The translations under genes were made by a program, and so were the position numbers. Shown here piece after piece: positions 33,866 through 41,266 of a stretch of 64,000 nt of DNA; the stretch's first letter is position 1; each line of letters starts with the position of its first letter. This DNA is from Bacillota bacterium (GTDB taxonomy: Bacteria; Bacillota; Clostridia; Acetivibrionales; DSM-1351). The DNA is taken from NCBI GenBank assembly GCA_023460955.1, contig JAEWOH010000037.1, forward strand, positions 11,943 through 75,942. The letters run 5' to 3'. The notes under the pieces are model-generated. The model made no database searches and was not told the origin of the DNA. It saw nothing but the letters and a program-made list of their open reading frames with translations.

Positions 33866-34660
33866 TTAGACTGCGTGAATGTCCTTTTTAGTGTAAATCA
33901 TATAGCTTGCAGCTACTGTTATTAATATAAAAGCAGTTCCGATAATTATATACGACAGTTCGTAGGCAGAGTTTTTTACAATATAGCCAAAATCAAAATA
34001 TTTAAAGGGAGTAATATATCGGATAGCCTTTTCACCAATAACAGAGCCGAACATATTCAGAATGAAAAATCCGAAAACGGTACTCAAAGAGATTGCTATT
34101 ACCGACCGGATTTTTCCGGCAAGAACAGCTATCACGACCCCAAGAGCCATGAATATCAGCTGTATAAAAATTAACGTTGCAGATATCATAAGCAATATCT
34201 TTATGCTGAATTCCGTTTTTACAGCCAGTGTTGAGGTAAGTGTCAAAGCGACATAAATTGCATTTGTTATTATCAGCGAAACAACGGCTGCTGCCAGCTT
34301 TGAGGTCATTATTTCAGTCCTTGCCACCGGCTTGGTCAGTAGAAAATCCGCCGTCTTTTCACGAATTTCCTTTGAAATAATCGAAACTCCAAGGTTCATG
34401 GCCTGAATTGCTCCGCAAAGGAGGATATAAACAAAAACAAAGGAATAGAAACCTTCCAGGGTGGAAAGAGTGTCGGTATAAACACTCAGAAGCTTTTTCA
34501 CCATGTCTGGAAGTTTGTCTATTATGCCTTGGAATTCTGCAATATCCTTGCCCAAGCCGATAAAAATAAATATATACATTACTGACAGTGCAGCCATGGA
34601 CAATGCCCAGATAAATGCTGATTTGCGGTAAGACTTAAGTTCATGAAGGAAAATATTCAT
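33866..34660 (-). CDS. ABC-2 type transporter permease
   Basis: 264 residues from the ATG at 34660 (MNIFLHELKSYRKSAF), preceded by an AGGAG site; a longer frame to 34720 overlaps the ATPase gene. Architecture and motifs match its paralogue downstream: conserved KEIREKTADFLLTKPVARTE and about six membrane segments. It lies immediately after the ATPase with a few bp between stop and start. Substrate unknown. Confidence 0.87.
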   Translation of the reverse strand: MNIFLHELKSYRKSAFIWALSMAALSVMYIFIFIGLGKDIAEFQGIIDKLPDMVKKLLSVYTDTLSTLEGFYSFVFVYILLCGAIQAMNLGVSIISKEIREKTADFLLTKPVARTEIMTSKLAAAVVSLIITNAIYVALTLTSTLAVKTEFSIKILLMISATLIFIQLIFMALGVVIAVLAGKIRSVIAISLSTVFGFFILNMFGSVIGEKAIRYITPFKYFDFGYIVKNSAYELSYIIIGTAFILITVAASYMIYTKKDIHAV

Positions 34661-34664
34661 ACTC

Positions 34665-35549
34665 CTAGTCCTCCTTTTCGTAGTAATGCATGAAAATTTC
34701 CTCAAGATTAGGCTCCTCAATCCACACGTTTTTAAGTTGGATTTCTGAAATTTTCTTAAGAATGATATTAATATTCCCCTTGAACAGAAAGCTCAGAATA
34801 GTGCCTTTTTGTTCAAGGTTATTGACGCCCTGAATATTAAAATGGTTTAGTTCTATTGAGGTTTTTAACTCAAGCTTGAATTTCTTATAGTTGTTTTCTG
34901 TAAGATTGCTCATTTTCTCAAGCTTAATAATTCTGCCTTCCTTGATTATGGCGACCCGGGAACACATTCTCTGAACCTCGCTCAGAACATGAGAGGACAT
35001 AAGTATTGTAGCACCTTTTTTATTTTCTTCTTCCAGAAGCTCGAAAAATTTTTGCTGCATAAGGGGGTCAAGACCGCTTGTAGGCTCGTCAAGTATTATT
35101 AATTTGGGCTCGTGCAGCAGAGCTTGCACTATTCCTACTTTCTTCTTATTGCCAAAGGAAAGATCGTCCACTCTTTTTTTCAAATCCAGATCCATTATTT
35201 CAGCCAGCTCTTTAATTCTTTTGCTGCAGTCCTTTTTGTAAAAGCTTGAAGAATATTTTAAAATATCTATTACCTTCATTTTGTCATAATAAAAGACTTC
35301 TGACGGGAGGTAACCGATTTCTTTTGCTATTTCAGGAGCCTTCTTAACACAGTCCATCCCAAAGATTGTCGCACTTCCGCCGGTGGGATAAATTAATGCC
35401 AGCAGGGTTCGGATTGTAGTGGATTTACCTGCTCCATTTGGTCCGATGAAACCAAAGACCTCACCTTCCTGAACATTAAAGCTTACATCTGCTATACCTC
35501 TTGCTTTTCCGTAATTTTTTGTCAGATTTTTTATTTCAATTACATTCAT
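34665..35549 (-). CDS. ABC transporter ATP-binding protein
   Basis: 294 residues. Walker A GPNGAGKST near residue 35, signature-like LSFGNKKKVGIVQALL, Walker B LIILDEPTSGLDP near residue 150, and a C-terminal domain of about 80 residues typical of drug/peptide ABC-2 exporters. The canonical LSGGQ is replaced by LSFGN, as often in this subfamily. The start overlaps the TetR stop by 14 bp, so it is part of the TetR operon. Confidence 0.92.
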   Translation of the reverse strand: MNVIEIKNLTKNYGKARGIADVSFNVQEGEVFGFIGPNGAGKSTTIRTLLALIYPTGGSATIFGMDCVKKAPEIAKEIGYLPSEVFYYDKMKVIDILKYSSSFYKKDCSKRIKELAEIMDLDLKKRVDDLSFGNKKKVGIVQALLHEPKLIILDEPTSGLDPLMQQKFFELLEEENKKGATILMSSHVLSEVQRMCSRVAIIKEGRIIKLEKMSNLTENNYKKFKLELKTSIELNHFNIQGVNNLEQKGTILSFLFKGNINIILKKISEIQLKNVWIEEPNLEEIFMHYYEKED

Positions 35550-36183
35550 AATCCCACTCTCCCCTATAAAAACTCTTTTTGAGTATTTCCATATAAATAT
35601 CCAACTCTTTTAGCATTTCGTCATAATTAATCTGGTCCAGAGGTATGTTTCTTATCTGAACGGTTACTTTTTTTGTAAAACCCTCATCAGCCCAGGTTAT
35701 AATCTCAAGTGCCCTTCCTATATCCAGACCCGGACGGAACCTGGAAGTATCAATTCCATCATAGAGCTTTGCTTTGCCGAAAACCATAAGTTTTTCATTT
35801 CTCGAAGCAATCTCCATTTTAATTTCCGGAGAATCATCCAGATAAGCGGTTCCTAAGAATTCATAAAGTTCCGGATGTATCTTTAAAACTTCAAGCTTCT
35901 GAAGTATTGCGTCCCTGCGTCTTTTGAAAATATCCTTTTCCTCATAGTTAATTTTTAAGAGTATCTCATTCTTTATGATTTCCAGTGAATAATCATACAA
36001 AAAAAGAAACAAACCCTTTTTATTTTTAAAGTAATGAAACAGTGCACCCTTGGAAATAGCAGCCTCTTTGACAATATTATCGGTGGAAGCGTTCTTATAG
36101 CCCTGTTTTGCGAATTCCTTCATGGCACCATTGAGAATTCTCTGTCGCTTTTGTTCATCAAGTTTTAAAAATTTTGAATATAT
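35536..36183 (-). CDS. TetR-family repressor with apparent AUA start codon
   Basis: The conserved helix-turn-helix reads EFAKQGYKNASTDNIVKEAAISKGALFHYFKNKKGLFL. The ATG at 36123 would cut off the first TetR helix. The frame continues upstream as IYSKFLKLDEQKRQRILNGA, the usual start of this subfamily, to an ATA codon at 36183, 7 nt after a perfect AGGAGG. The ribosome probably starts at ATA, giving 215 residues. It heads the ABC operon and probably represses it by binding the two palindromes at 36322-36376. Confidence 0.85.
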   Translation of the reverse strand: MYSKFLKLDEQKRQRILNGAMKEFAKQGYKNASTDNIVKEAAISKGALFHYFKNKKGLFLFLYDYSLEIIKNEILLKINYEEKDIFKRRRDAILQKLEVLKIHPELYEFLGTAYLDDSPEIKMEIASRNEKLMVFGKAKLYDGIDTSRFRPGLDIGRALEIITWADEGFTKKVTVQIRNIPLDQINYDEMLKELDIYMEILKKSFYRGEWDYECN

Positions 36184-36219
36184 GGTACTGCCTCCTTTCA
36201 GTCGGATATTTATTGACGG

Positions 36220-36289
36220 TTTTATATTATTTCTGGCTTTACATAATTTCTGGTTTATATTATTTCTGGTTTATATTATTTCTGGTTTT
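36220..36289. repeat. four short tandem repeats in the TetR leader
   Basis: The unit TTATATTATTTCTGGT occurs about four times in a row: two exact copies and two with a few changes (one as TTACATAATTTCTGGT). It lies between the proximal operator and the ribosome binding site, inside the transcribed leader. Confidence 0.7.
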
Positions 36290-36321
36290 AAATATAATTG
36301 ATTTTTTGAGCCGCCGCTCAT

Positions 36322-36340
36322 ATTGACCCGATCGGTCAAT
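36322..36340. promoter_or_regulatory. TetR operator O1
   Basis: ATTGACC and GGTCAAT half-sites around a 5-bp CGATC centre; the site lies just after the -10 region at about +1 to +20. Confidence 0.7.
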
Positions 36341-36346
36341 AAATCA

Positions 36347-36375
36347 ATTATATTATTATTGACCATTCCAGTCAA
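36347..36375 (-). promoter_or_regulatory. sigma-A promoter of the TetR-ABC operon
   Basis: TTGACT (36370-36375), 17-bp spacer, TATAAT (36347-36352) on the minus strand. The -35 lies within operator O2 and the -10 borders O1. Confidence 0.85.
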
Positions 36376-36376
36376 T
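36358..36376. promoter_or_regulatory. TetR operator O2
   Basis: A second 19-bp palindrome, ATTGACC-ATTCC-AGTCAAT, of the same length and half-sites as O1 and overlapping the -35 hexamer. Confidence 0.65.
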
Positions 36377-36395
36377 AGTAGTGATCGTGTTATAA

Positions 36396-36431
36396 GAAAA
36401 ACCCTTCAGAGCGTGACTCTGAAGGGTTTTT
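36396..36431. terminator. intrinsic terminator between the ABC-F gene and the TetR operon
   Basis: AAAAACCCTTCAGA pairs with TCTGAAGGGTTTTT around a 7-nt loop. It lies about 90 bp past the minus-strand ABC-F stop, ending that transcript. Confidence 0.85.
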
Positions 36432-36519
36432 CTACTGCGGACACAGCTGTCTTCATACTTCTGAAATAACATTCAATTTTTATAGGTCAGTACTTCCTCC
36501 AGTGTAATTTTAAGAAACT

Positions 36520-38424
36520 TTATAATATTATATCCTTTTCTGAACACCTTACCCATTCTTCAAGTTTATTGTCCAAATCCCGGCTGAGTTCTTCCCTTTT
36601 ACTGTATAAATCGTTTAGCTTAACATAGTCACTTTCGGGGTCAGATAGCTTTGCATCTATTATTTTAATCTCATCTTCCAATTGCTTTACGTCTGATTCT
36701 ATCGAGTAAAAATCAGTATCGGTCTTTTTGATTACAACTTTAGTCTTGGTTCTTTTTACAGGGATTTCACTTACTACCTGTCTTTCATTAATCTTATTTT
36801 TATAGAAATCATAGTTACCTTCATAGTTTGCAAATTTATAATCCTCGATTGCTATTATTCGGGTACAAATTTTATTAATAAAAAACCTGTCATGGGATAT
36901 AAAAAATATTGTTCCGGTAAAATCCTGCAATGCATCCTCCAGTGCTTCAATAGAGTCAATGTCAAGATGGTTTGTCGGTTCATCAAGGATCAGTAGATTA
37001 ATGTCGTCATATAACAGCATAGCCAGTTTAAGTCTTACCTTTTCGCCTCCTGACAGGTGCCTTACCTTTTTGAACGGGTCCCTTCCGAAAAACAAAAATT
37101 TGGACAAGTATTCCCGCGCCTTTCCCTCAGTGATGATTTTATTTTCCCTAAAGCAGTTGATTACCATTTCCTCTTCGTCATTAAAGTTAATAATCTGTGG
37201 TAGATAAGCAATTCGGGTATTGGCTCCTAAAATTGTATTTCCACTATCGCAGGGGATTTCAGCCAGCAGCATCTTTAGGAAAGTAGTTTTACCACACCCA
37301 TTCGGTCCGATAAGTGCTACTCTCTCACCAATTGTTATATTCAATTCCGCATTATCCAGAAGAATTCTGTTTCCAAAGCTTTTTTTCAAGCCGTAGACCA
37401 CTAGTATTTCAAAACCTGAGCGCTCGTTGTTTTTAAAGTTGATTTTTATATTTTTCTTTTCAATCGGCTTATCTATTTTTTCCATCTTCTCAAGTTTTTT
37501 TTGCATGCTTGCTGCTCTTCTAAAAAACTTATTATTATCAGCTCTTTGGGCCCAGTCTCTCAAATCTTTTATGGCAGTCTCCATTGCATTAATTTTCTTA
37601 GTCTGCTCCTTATAGTTTTCAAATTGCAAAAGCAGGTTTTCTTCCTTTTGCTTTACATAATCAGAGTAATTCCCTTTATAAAGTTCGCACTGCTTATTCT
37701 CAACTTCAACAATCTTTGTAACCACATTATCCAGAAAATATCTATCATGAGAAACTATCAAAACTATTCCTTTATAGCTTTTGAGGTGTTTCTCCAGCCA
37801 CTCCACAGAATCAATATCCAGGTGATTTGTAGGTTCGTCAAGCAAAAGTATATCGGGTTTCTCCAAAAGGATTTTACCAAGGTTCACAGTTGTTTTTTCT
37901 CCACCGCTTAGTACACCAAATTGCTTTTGAAGGAAGGCCTCATCGAATTTTAAACCAGTGCATACCTTACTAAATTTTTCTTCCCTGTCATATCCACCCT
38001 TAGCCACAAATCCCTGTTGAAGCTGATTATACTGTTTTAGTGCTATTTCAAGGTCTTCTCCCTGCAGATAACCCATTTTGTCCTCAAGTTTCCGCATACC
38101 TTCTTCTAAAGTTATAATATCTTGAAACGCCAGATTCAGAATATTTTTCACGGTAGTTTCTTCAGAATATTTTGGCAACTGGTCCAGATAGGCAATCGTT
38201 GTACCTTTGGGCGTAAATATTCTGCTCCTACCTTCGCATATTTTTCTGTAATCAATATCTATAGCTTCCAAGCCAGCCAGTATTTTAAGAATGGTACTTT
38301 TTCCACTTCCATTTGCACCAACAATTCCTGCTTTATCACCTTCATAAACAGAAAAACTTGCATTATCAAGTATAAAGTTTTCTCCATAATGTTTCTTTAC
38401 GTTAAACATCGTTAATTCAAGCAT
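36520..38424 (-). CDS. ABC-F protein, probable antibiotic-resistance / ribosome-protection type
   Basis: 634 residues with two ABC domains and no membrane segments. Walker A GANGSGKST (residue 36) and GPNGCGKTT (about 365), signatures LSGGEKTTVNLGK and LSGGEKVRLKLAM, and Walker B LLLDEPTNHLDIDS and LILDEPTNHLDIDS. The P-site-tRNA-interacting linker lies between (NKFFRRAASMQKKLEKMEK). A C-terminal coiled coil follows. ABC-F proteins act on the ribosome. The attenuator-like leader with two short ORFs suggests antibiotic-inducible expression, as for resistance ABC-Fs. Confidence 0.9.
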   Translation of the reverse strand: MLELTMFNVKKHYGENFILDNASFSVYEGDKAGIVGANGSGKSTILKILAGLEAIDIDYRKICEGRSRIFTPKGTTIAYLDQLPKYSEETTVKNILNLAFQDIITLEEGMRKLEDKMGYLQGEDLEIALKQYNQLQQGFVAKGGYDREEKFSKVCTGLKFDEAFLQKQFGVLSGGEKTTVNLGKILLEKPDILLLDEPTNHLDIDSVEWLEKHLKSYKGIVLIVSHDRYFLDNVVTKIVEVENKQCELYKGNYSDYVKQKEENLLLQFENYKEQTKKINAMETAIKDLRDWAQRADNNKFFRRAASMQKKLEKMEKIDKPIEKKNIKINFKNNERSGFEILVVYGLKKSFGNRILLDNAELNITIGERVALIGPNGCGKTTFLKMLLAEIPCDSGNTILGANTRIAYLPQIINFNDEEEMVINCFRENKIITEGKAREYLSKFLFFGRDPFKKVRHLSGGEKVRLKLAMLLYDDINLLILDEPTNHLDIDSIEALEDALQDFTGTIFFISHDRFFINKICTRIIAIEDYKFANYEGNYDFYKNKINERQVVSEIPVKRTKTKVVIKKTDTDFYSIESDVKQLEDEIKIIDAKLSDPESDYVKLNDLYSKREELSRDLDNKLEEWVRCSEKDIIL

Positions 38425-38454
38425 CTATATCCCTCATTTCATTTTTCCACATAG

Positions 38455-38490
38455 AAAAGGCTGCAAATAGACAAACGTCCAATTGCAGCC
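38455..38490 (-). terminator. second leader hairpin, terminator-like
   Basis: GGCTGCAA (38459-38466) pairs with TTGCAGCC (38483-38490), followed on the minus strand by a short TTTT. It lies 35 nt before the ABC-F start and may act as a terminator or a ribosome-binding-site hairpin. Confidence 0.55.
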
Positions 38491-38512
38491 ACTTTTCCCT
38501 ATCTATTCACAC

Positions 38513-38538
38513 AAAAAAACCGTGTTATGAAACACGGT
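38513..38538 (-). terminator. attenuator terminator in the ABC-F leader
   Basis: On the minus strand ACCGTGTT-TCAT-AACACGGT followed by seven T. It lies between promoter and gene, so transcription must read through it to express the ABC-F protein. Confidence 0.8.
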
Positions 38539-38587
38539 GCTTATCGCATTTAACGATTAGGTAGCAATGATCCGTCGTTCTAAACAA

Positions 38588-38641
38588 TCAATAATGGCAT
38601 CCAAAAGAAAGCATAGCAAATAAGGCTGCTAAAACTAACAT
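38588..38641 (-). CDS. 17-residue leader peptide uORF2
   Basis: ATG at 38641 follows AAAGGGTAAT. The ORF encodes MLVLAALFAMLSFGCHY and ends 50 nt before the attenuator stem. Hydrophobic short leaders with a stalling residue near the end are typical of antibiotic-sensing regulation. Confidence 0.5.
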   Translation of the reverse strand: MLVLAALFAMLSFGCHY

Positions 38642-38676
38642 ATTACCCTTTATAGATGCTGTTATTCAACTGATTA

Positions 38677-38697
38677 TTAAAGAACTATTATCATCAT
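38677..38697 (-). CDS. 6-residue leader peptide uORF1
   Basis: MMIIVL, preceded by AAGGGAG with suitable spacing, lying between the promoter and uORF2. Very short, but in the right place for a ribosome-stalling leader. Confidence 0.4.
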   Translation of the reverse strand: MMIIVL

Positions 38698-38725
38698 TCA
38701 ATGCTCCCTTCTTATAGATAAAATA

Positions 38726-38754
38726 ATTATAAGTCAGAAATTCCCATCCATCAA
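38726..38754 (-). promoter_or_regulatory. sigma-A promoter of the ABC-F leader
   Basis: TTGATG (38749-38754), 17-bp spacer, TATAAT (38726-38731) on the minus strand. The leader to the ATG is about 295 nt long. Confidence 0.8.
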
Positions 38755-38788
38755 CATAGTAAACAATTAAAAAAATAGTGTATCCCTG

Positions 38789-39883
38789 TCAATTTGCTCG
38801 AGCCACTAATTTATTCTTTTTTATCTCTGCAAGTATCCATACTCCGACAGGTAATATAACCTGAAAAGGGAAAGCATAATATGGGTATACCTCAAATGCC
38901 CATTCTGACATTTCCATAGTATTCTTATACAATATTTGAGCAAATAACACCATGAAAATGCCTGTTTGAATAACTACTGACCTGTAATCATGTAAGTTAA
39001 AAATCCGCGCAATACCTTTTGTACTAACAAATAAGCAGACAGTAATTTTTATGAAGGTTCCCATAGCAAATACAAATGCAACTGAAACCTCAAACCTTTG
39101 TAAAAATTCGCCGATACTAATCCTGCTTACTGCTTCATGTGATGGAAAATAAAGGCTTGAAGCCAACCTTCCTACTATCAGAATATTCCTTATCGTAATA
39201 GTAATTATGAGAATACCTGCAAAACTGGTACCGGTAAATAAGACCTTATAGGTTGACTTTTTGTTCTTCAAGCAAAAAAGTACACCTAAAAATATAACAG
39301 CTTCTGCAAAAGGAAAAGAAAACGATTTAAACCCGCTCTTCATTAAAGAAGACATATCGCTGCTAAGAATAGGCTTAATAAAATTAAGTCTCATATCATG
39401 CAGCCCCAGTAATTGTACTGCAATAACTATCACGAGAACTATAGGCAGAATATAGGCACACGTTCTACCTATCACCTCTATCCCCAATCTGACAGCAATT
39501 ATTGAAATAAGCGCAATGGCGAGCATAAGAATTATCATAGGAGTTTCAGGCAAAGTTACGATATTGATAAATTCACCAAAGTTACGAGTTACCAGGGCTC
39601 CCAAATGAAAGCTGTAAAATACGAATATTACAGAAACGATTCTTCCGCCAAGCTTCCCCAATAGTAATATTAATATATCAAAAATGTCCTGTCCCGCAAA
39701 AATGGTCTGAATTCTTGCATAGATAAGCAGCATTGGAAAAGACATAAGGTAACCCAAAATTCCAGCAATCCACTTGTCATTAGTTACATCGGATCCGCCA
39801 ATTCCAAGAATTAAAGTGCTCCCAACTATAAAAATAATCAAAGTACAGATTGCCTCTTTATCGTTTATTTGTTCCTTTCTCAT
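38789..39883 (-). CDS. spore germination receptor B subunit (GerAB/GerKB family)
   Basis: 364 residues with about ten membrane segments and amino-acid-permease-like topology. The start MRKEQINDKEAICTLIIFIVGSTLILGIGG is characteristic of the family. B subunits bind the germinant in the inner spore membrane. It is the last gene of the receptor operon, 12 bp after the small subunit gene. Confidence 0.92.
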   Translation of the reverse strand: MRKEQINDKEAICTLIIFIVGSTLILGIGGSDVTNDKWIAGILGYLMSFPMLLIYARIQTIFAGQDIFDILILLLGKLGGRIVSVIFVFYSFHLGALVTRNFGEFINIVTLPETPMIILMLAIALISIIAVRLGIEVIGRTCAYILPIVLVIVIAVQLLGLHDMRLNFIKPILSSDMSSLMKSGFKSFSFPFAEAVIFLGVLFCLKNKKSTYKVLFTGTSFAGILIITITIRNILIVGRLASSLYFPSHEAVSRISIGEFLQRFEVSVAFVFAMGTFIKITVCLFVSTKGIARIFNLHDYRSVVIQTGIFMVLFAQILYKNTMEMSEWAFEVYPYYAFPFQVILPVGVWILAEIKKNKLVARAN

Positions 39884-39894
39884 AAAAACCGCCT

Positions 39895-40098
39895 TTAAAA
39901 AATTGATTTTATTATTTTTTTAATTGGCTCTTGAGGACTTGGTAGCGTTACATTAAAACATATGAGCAGCGCTACTGTTAAAGACAAAGTCCACAGTACT
40001 GCATTGGCAGCGAAGTCTTTCCATTTCTTCTCTTTAAACAACGGAACAAATTCATAAATAGCTAATAGGACGTATATTAATATCAATAAAAAACACAT
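39895..40098 (-). CDS. small two-segment membrane protein of the ger operon (D-subunit-like)
   Basis: 67 residues with two hydrophobic segments (MCFLLILIYVLLAIYEFVP and AVLWTLSLTVALLICF) split by a charged loop KEKKWKDF. Small two-helix D proteins encoded in GerA-type operons modulate germination in Bacillus; the size, topology and place between C and B subunit genes fit. The first gene upstream ends 1 bp before, so translation is probably coupled. Confidence 0.75.
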   Translation of the reverse strand: MCFLLILIYVLLAIYEFVPLFKEKKWKDFAANAVLWTLSLTVALLICFNVTLPSPQEPIKKIIKSIF

Positions 40099-40099
40099 A

Positions 40100-41266
40100 C
40101 TATTTTTCCTTAACCTCCAGTGGTTTCGAAAGCATTGAACTATTCTTTATATGAACCTTTGCTGCTACTGTAACTTCTATACTTCTGAAGCGCTCATCCC
40201 AGTTATTCTTAACATTCTTCCAGGACTCATAATCATCTTCATATATTTTCATACCAAAGCCTAATATATCTGATCCAAATTCCTGTTGTATCTTTTTGAT
40301 AGTTTTCTTCAACCTTTTCTCAACGCTTGCTTCAGTAATCTTTATTAATTCATCGCGACCCTTTTCATCAATCACGTTGATAGTTCCACCCAGTTCTCCA
40401 AGTGACACTATGGTTTGAACATTTATATCAACTTTAATTTTTTCTTTATTTACAATAGGCTTTAACTTTGTTTTACTTTTAAATATTTCCAGACCAACAG
40501 AAATGGTTTTTTTATTTCCTTTTGCTTCTAAATTTTGAACTATCAGTCCACCTTTTATTTTGTTACGAATGAAAAGCATATCTTTGGTTTCTTCTTCATC
40601 TAAAACTCCGACAAGCTTATCTCCCCTGAAAATTGCTGTTCCTCCTACAGAAGGTACCTTACCTTTTTCAGATTCTTTCATTTTTAATGTTGCAATACTT
40701 GCCTCAATGCCTTCCCCTCCCATATTGTTTGCAAATTCCCATATTTCAGTATTTGGTGCTTTTGATAATCTATCTTCATTTTTTATCATATCCTCCAGCT
40801 CGTATGACTTAATTGACTCTGTTACTTCCCCACCCTTAAAGATTTCCTCAGCGGTTTTCTCTGTAGACATGAGTAAGTGTATGCTGGACCTGGTTTCAGA
40901 ATCCCTGTTAAACCAATCAATTATGTCTATTACACCATCCTCGGCAATTTCTTTGCTTATAATCAGAATTTTATTGTGACTCCAATAAAGTTTTTTTCCA
41001 GTTAGTGAAATAGAATTTCTTGCACAATCAAATATGGTGTCGCCTTCGACAGAAATTAACTTTGATTCGGTCTTTGTATCCTTGCCGCCTGAAATTTTTA
41101 CAATTTCAACAGTCAACCTATATCTGGCATTTTCCCCTTTATCAACAGCAGCACCAGCTACAATAGCCAGACTTTCTATCTCTCTATAGTTCCAGCAGCC
41201 TGTTACAATAATTGAATTTATTAATGTGATGATACAAAGTAGAATAAGCTTTACTTTTGTCATCAA
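40100..41266 (-). CDS. spore germination receptor C subunit lipoprotein (GerAC/GerKC family)
   Basis: 388 residues. A lipoprotein signal ends at the lipobox VTGC with Cys23, then the family start WNYREIESLAIVAGAAVDKG. The C-terminal half contains the conserved GFGMKIYEDDYESWKNVKNNWDERF block. The lipid-anchored C subunit sits on the outer face of the inner spore membrane. It abuts the A subunit gene without a gap. Confidence 0.93.
   Translation of the reverse strand: MMTKVKLILLCIITLINSIIVTGCWNYREIESLAIVAGAAVDKGENARYRLTVEIVKISGGKDTKTESKLISVEGDTIFDCARNSISLTGKKLYWSHNKILIISKEIAEDGVIDIIDWFNRDSETRSSIHLLMSTEKTAEEIFKGGEVTESIKSYELEDMIKNEDRLSKAPNTEIWEFANNMGGEGIEASIATLKMKESEKGKVPSVGGTAIFRGDKLVGVLDEEETKDMLFIRNKIKGGLIVQNLEAKGNKKTISVGLEIFKSKTKLKPIVNKEKIKVDINVQTIVSLGELGGTINVIDEKGRDELIKITEASVEKRLKKTIKKIQQEFGSDILGFGMKIYEDDYESWKNVKNNWDERFRSIEVTVAAKVHIKNSSMLSKPLEVKEK

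Noticed and set aside
36220..36289. CRISPR-like array from the four short repeats
   Set aside because: Units of 16 bp follow each other directly with no spacers and no cas genes are nearby.
36520..38424. Naming the ABC-F protein as a specific resistance determinant (Lsa, Vga, OptrA)
   Set aside because: The domains are shared by all ABC-F proteins; the subtype cannot be set from sequence reading alone.
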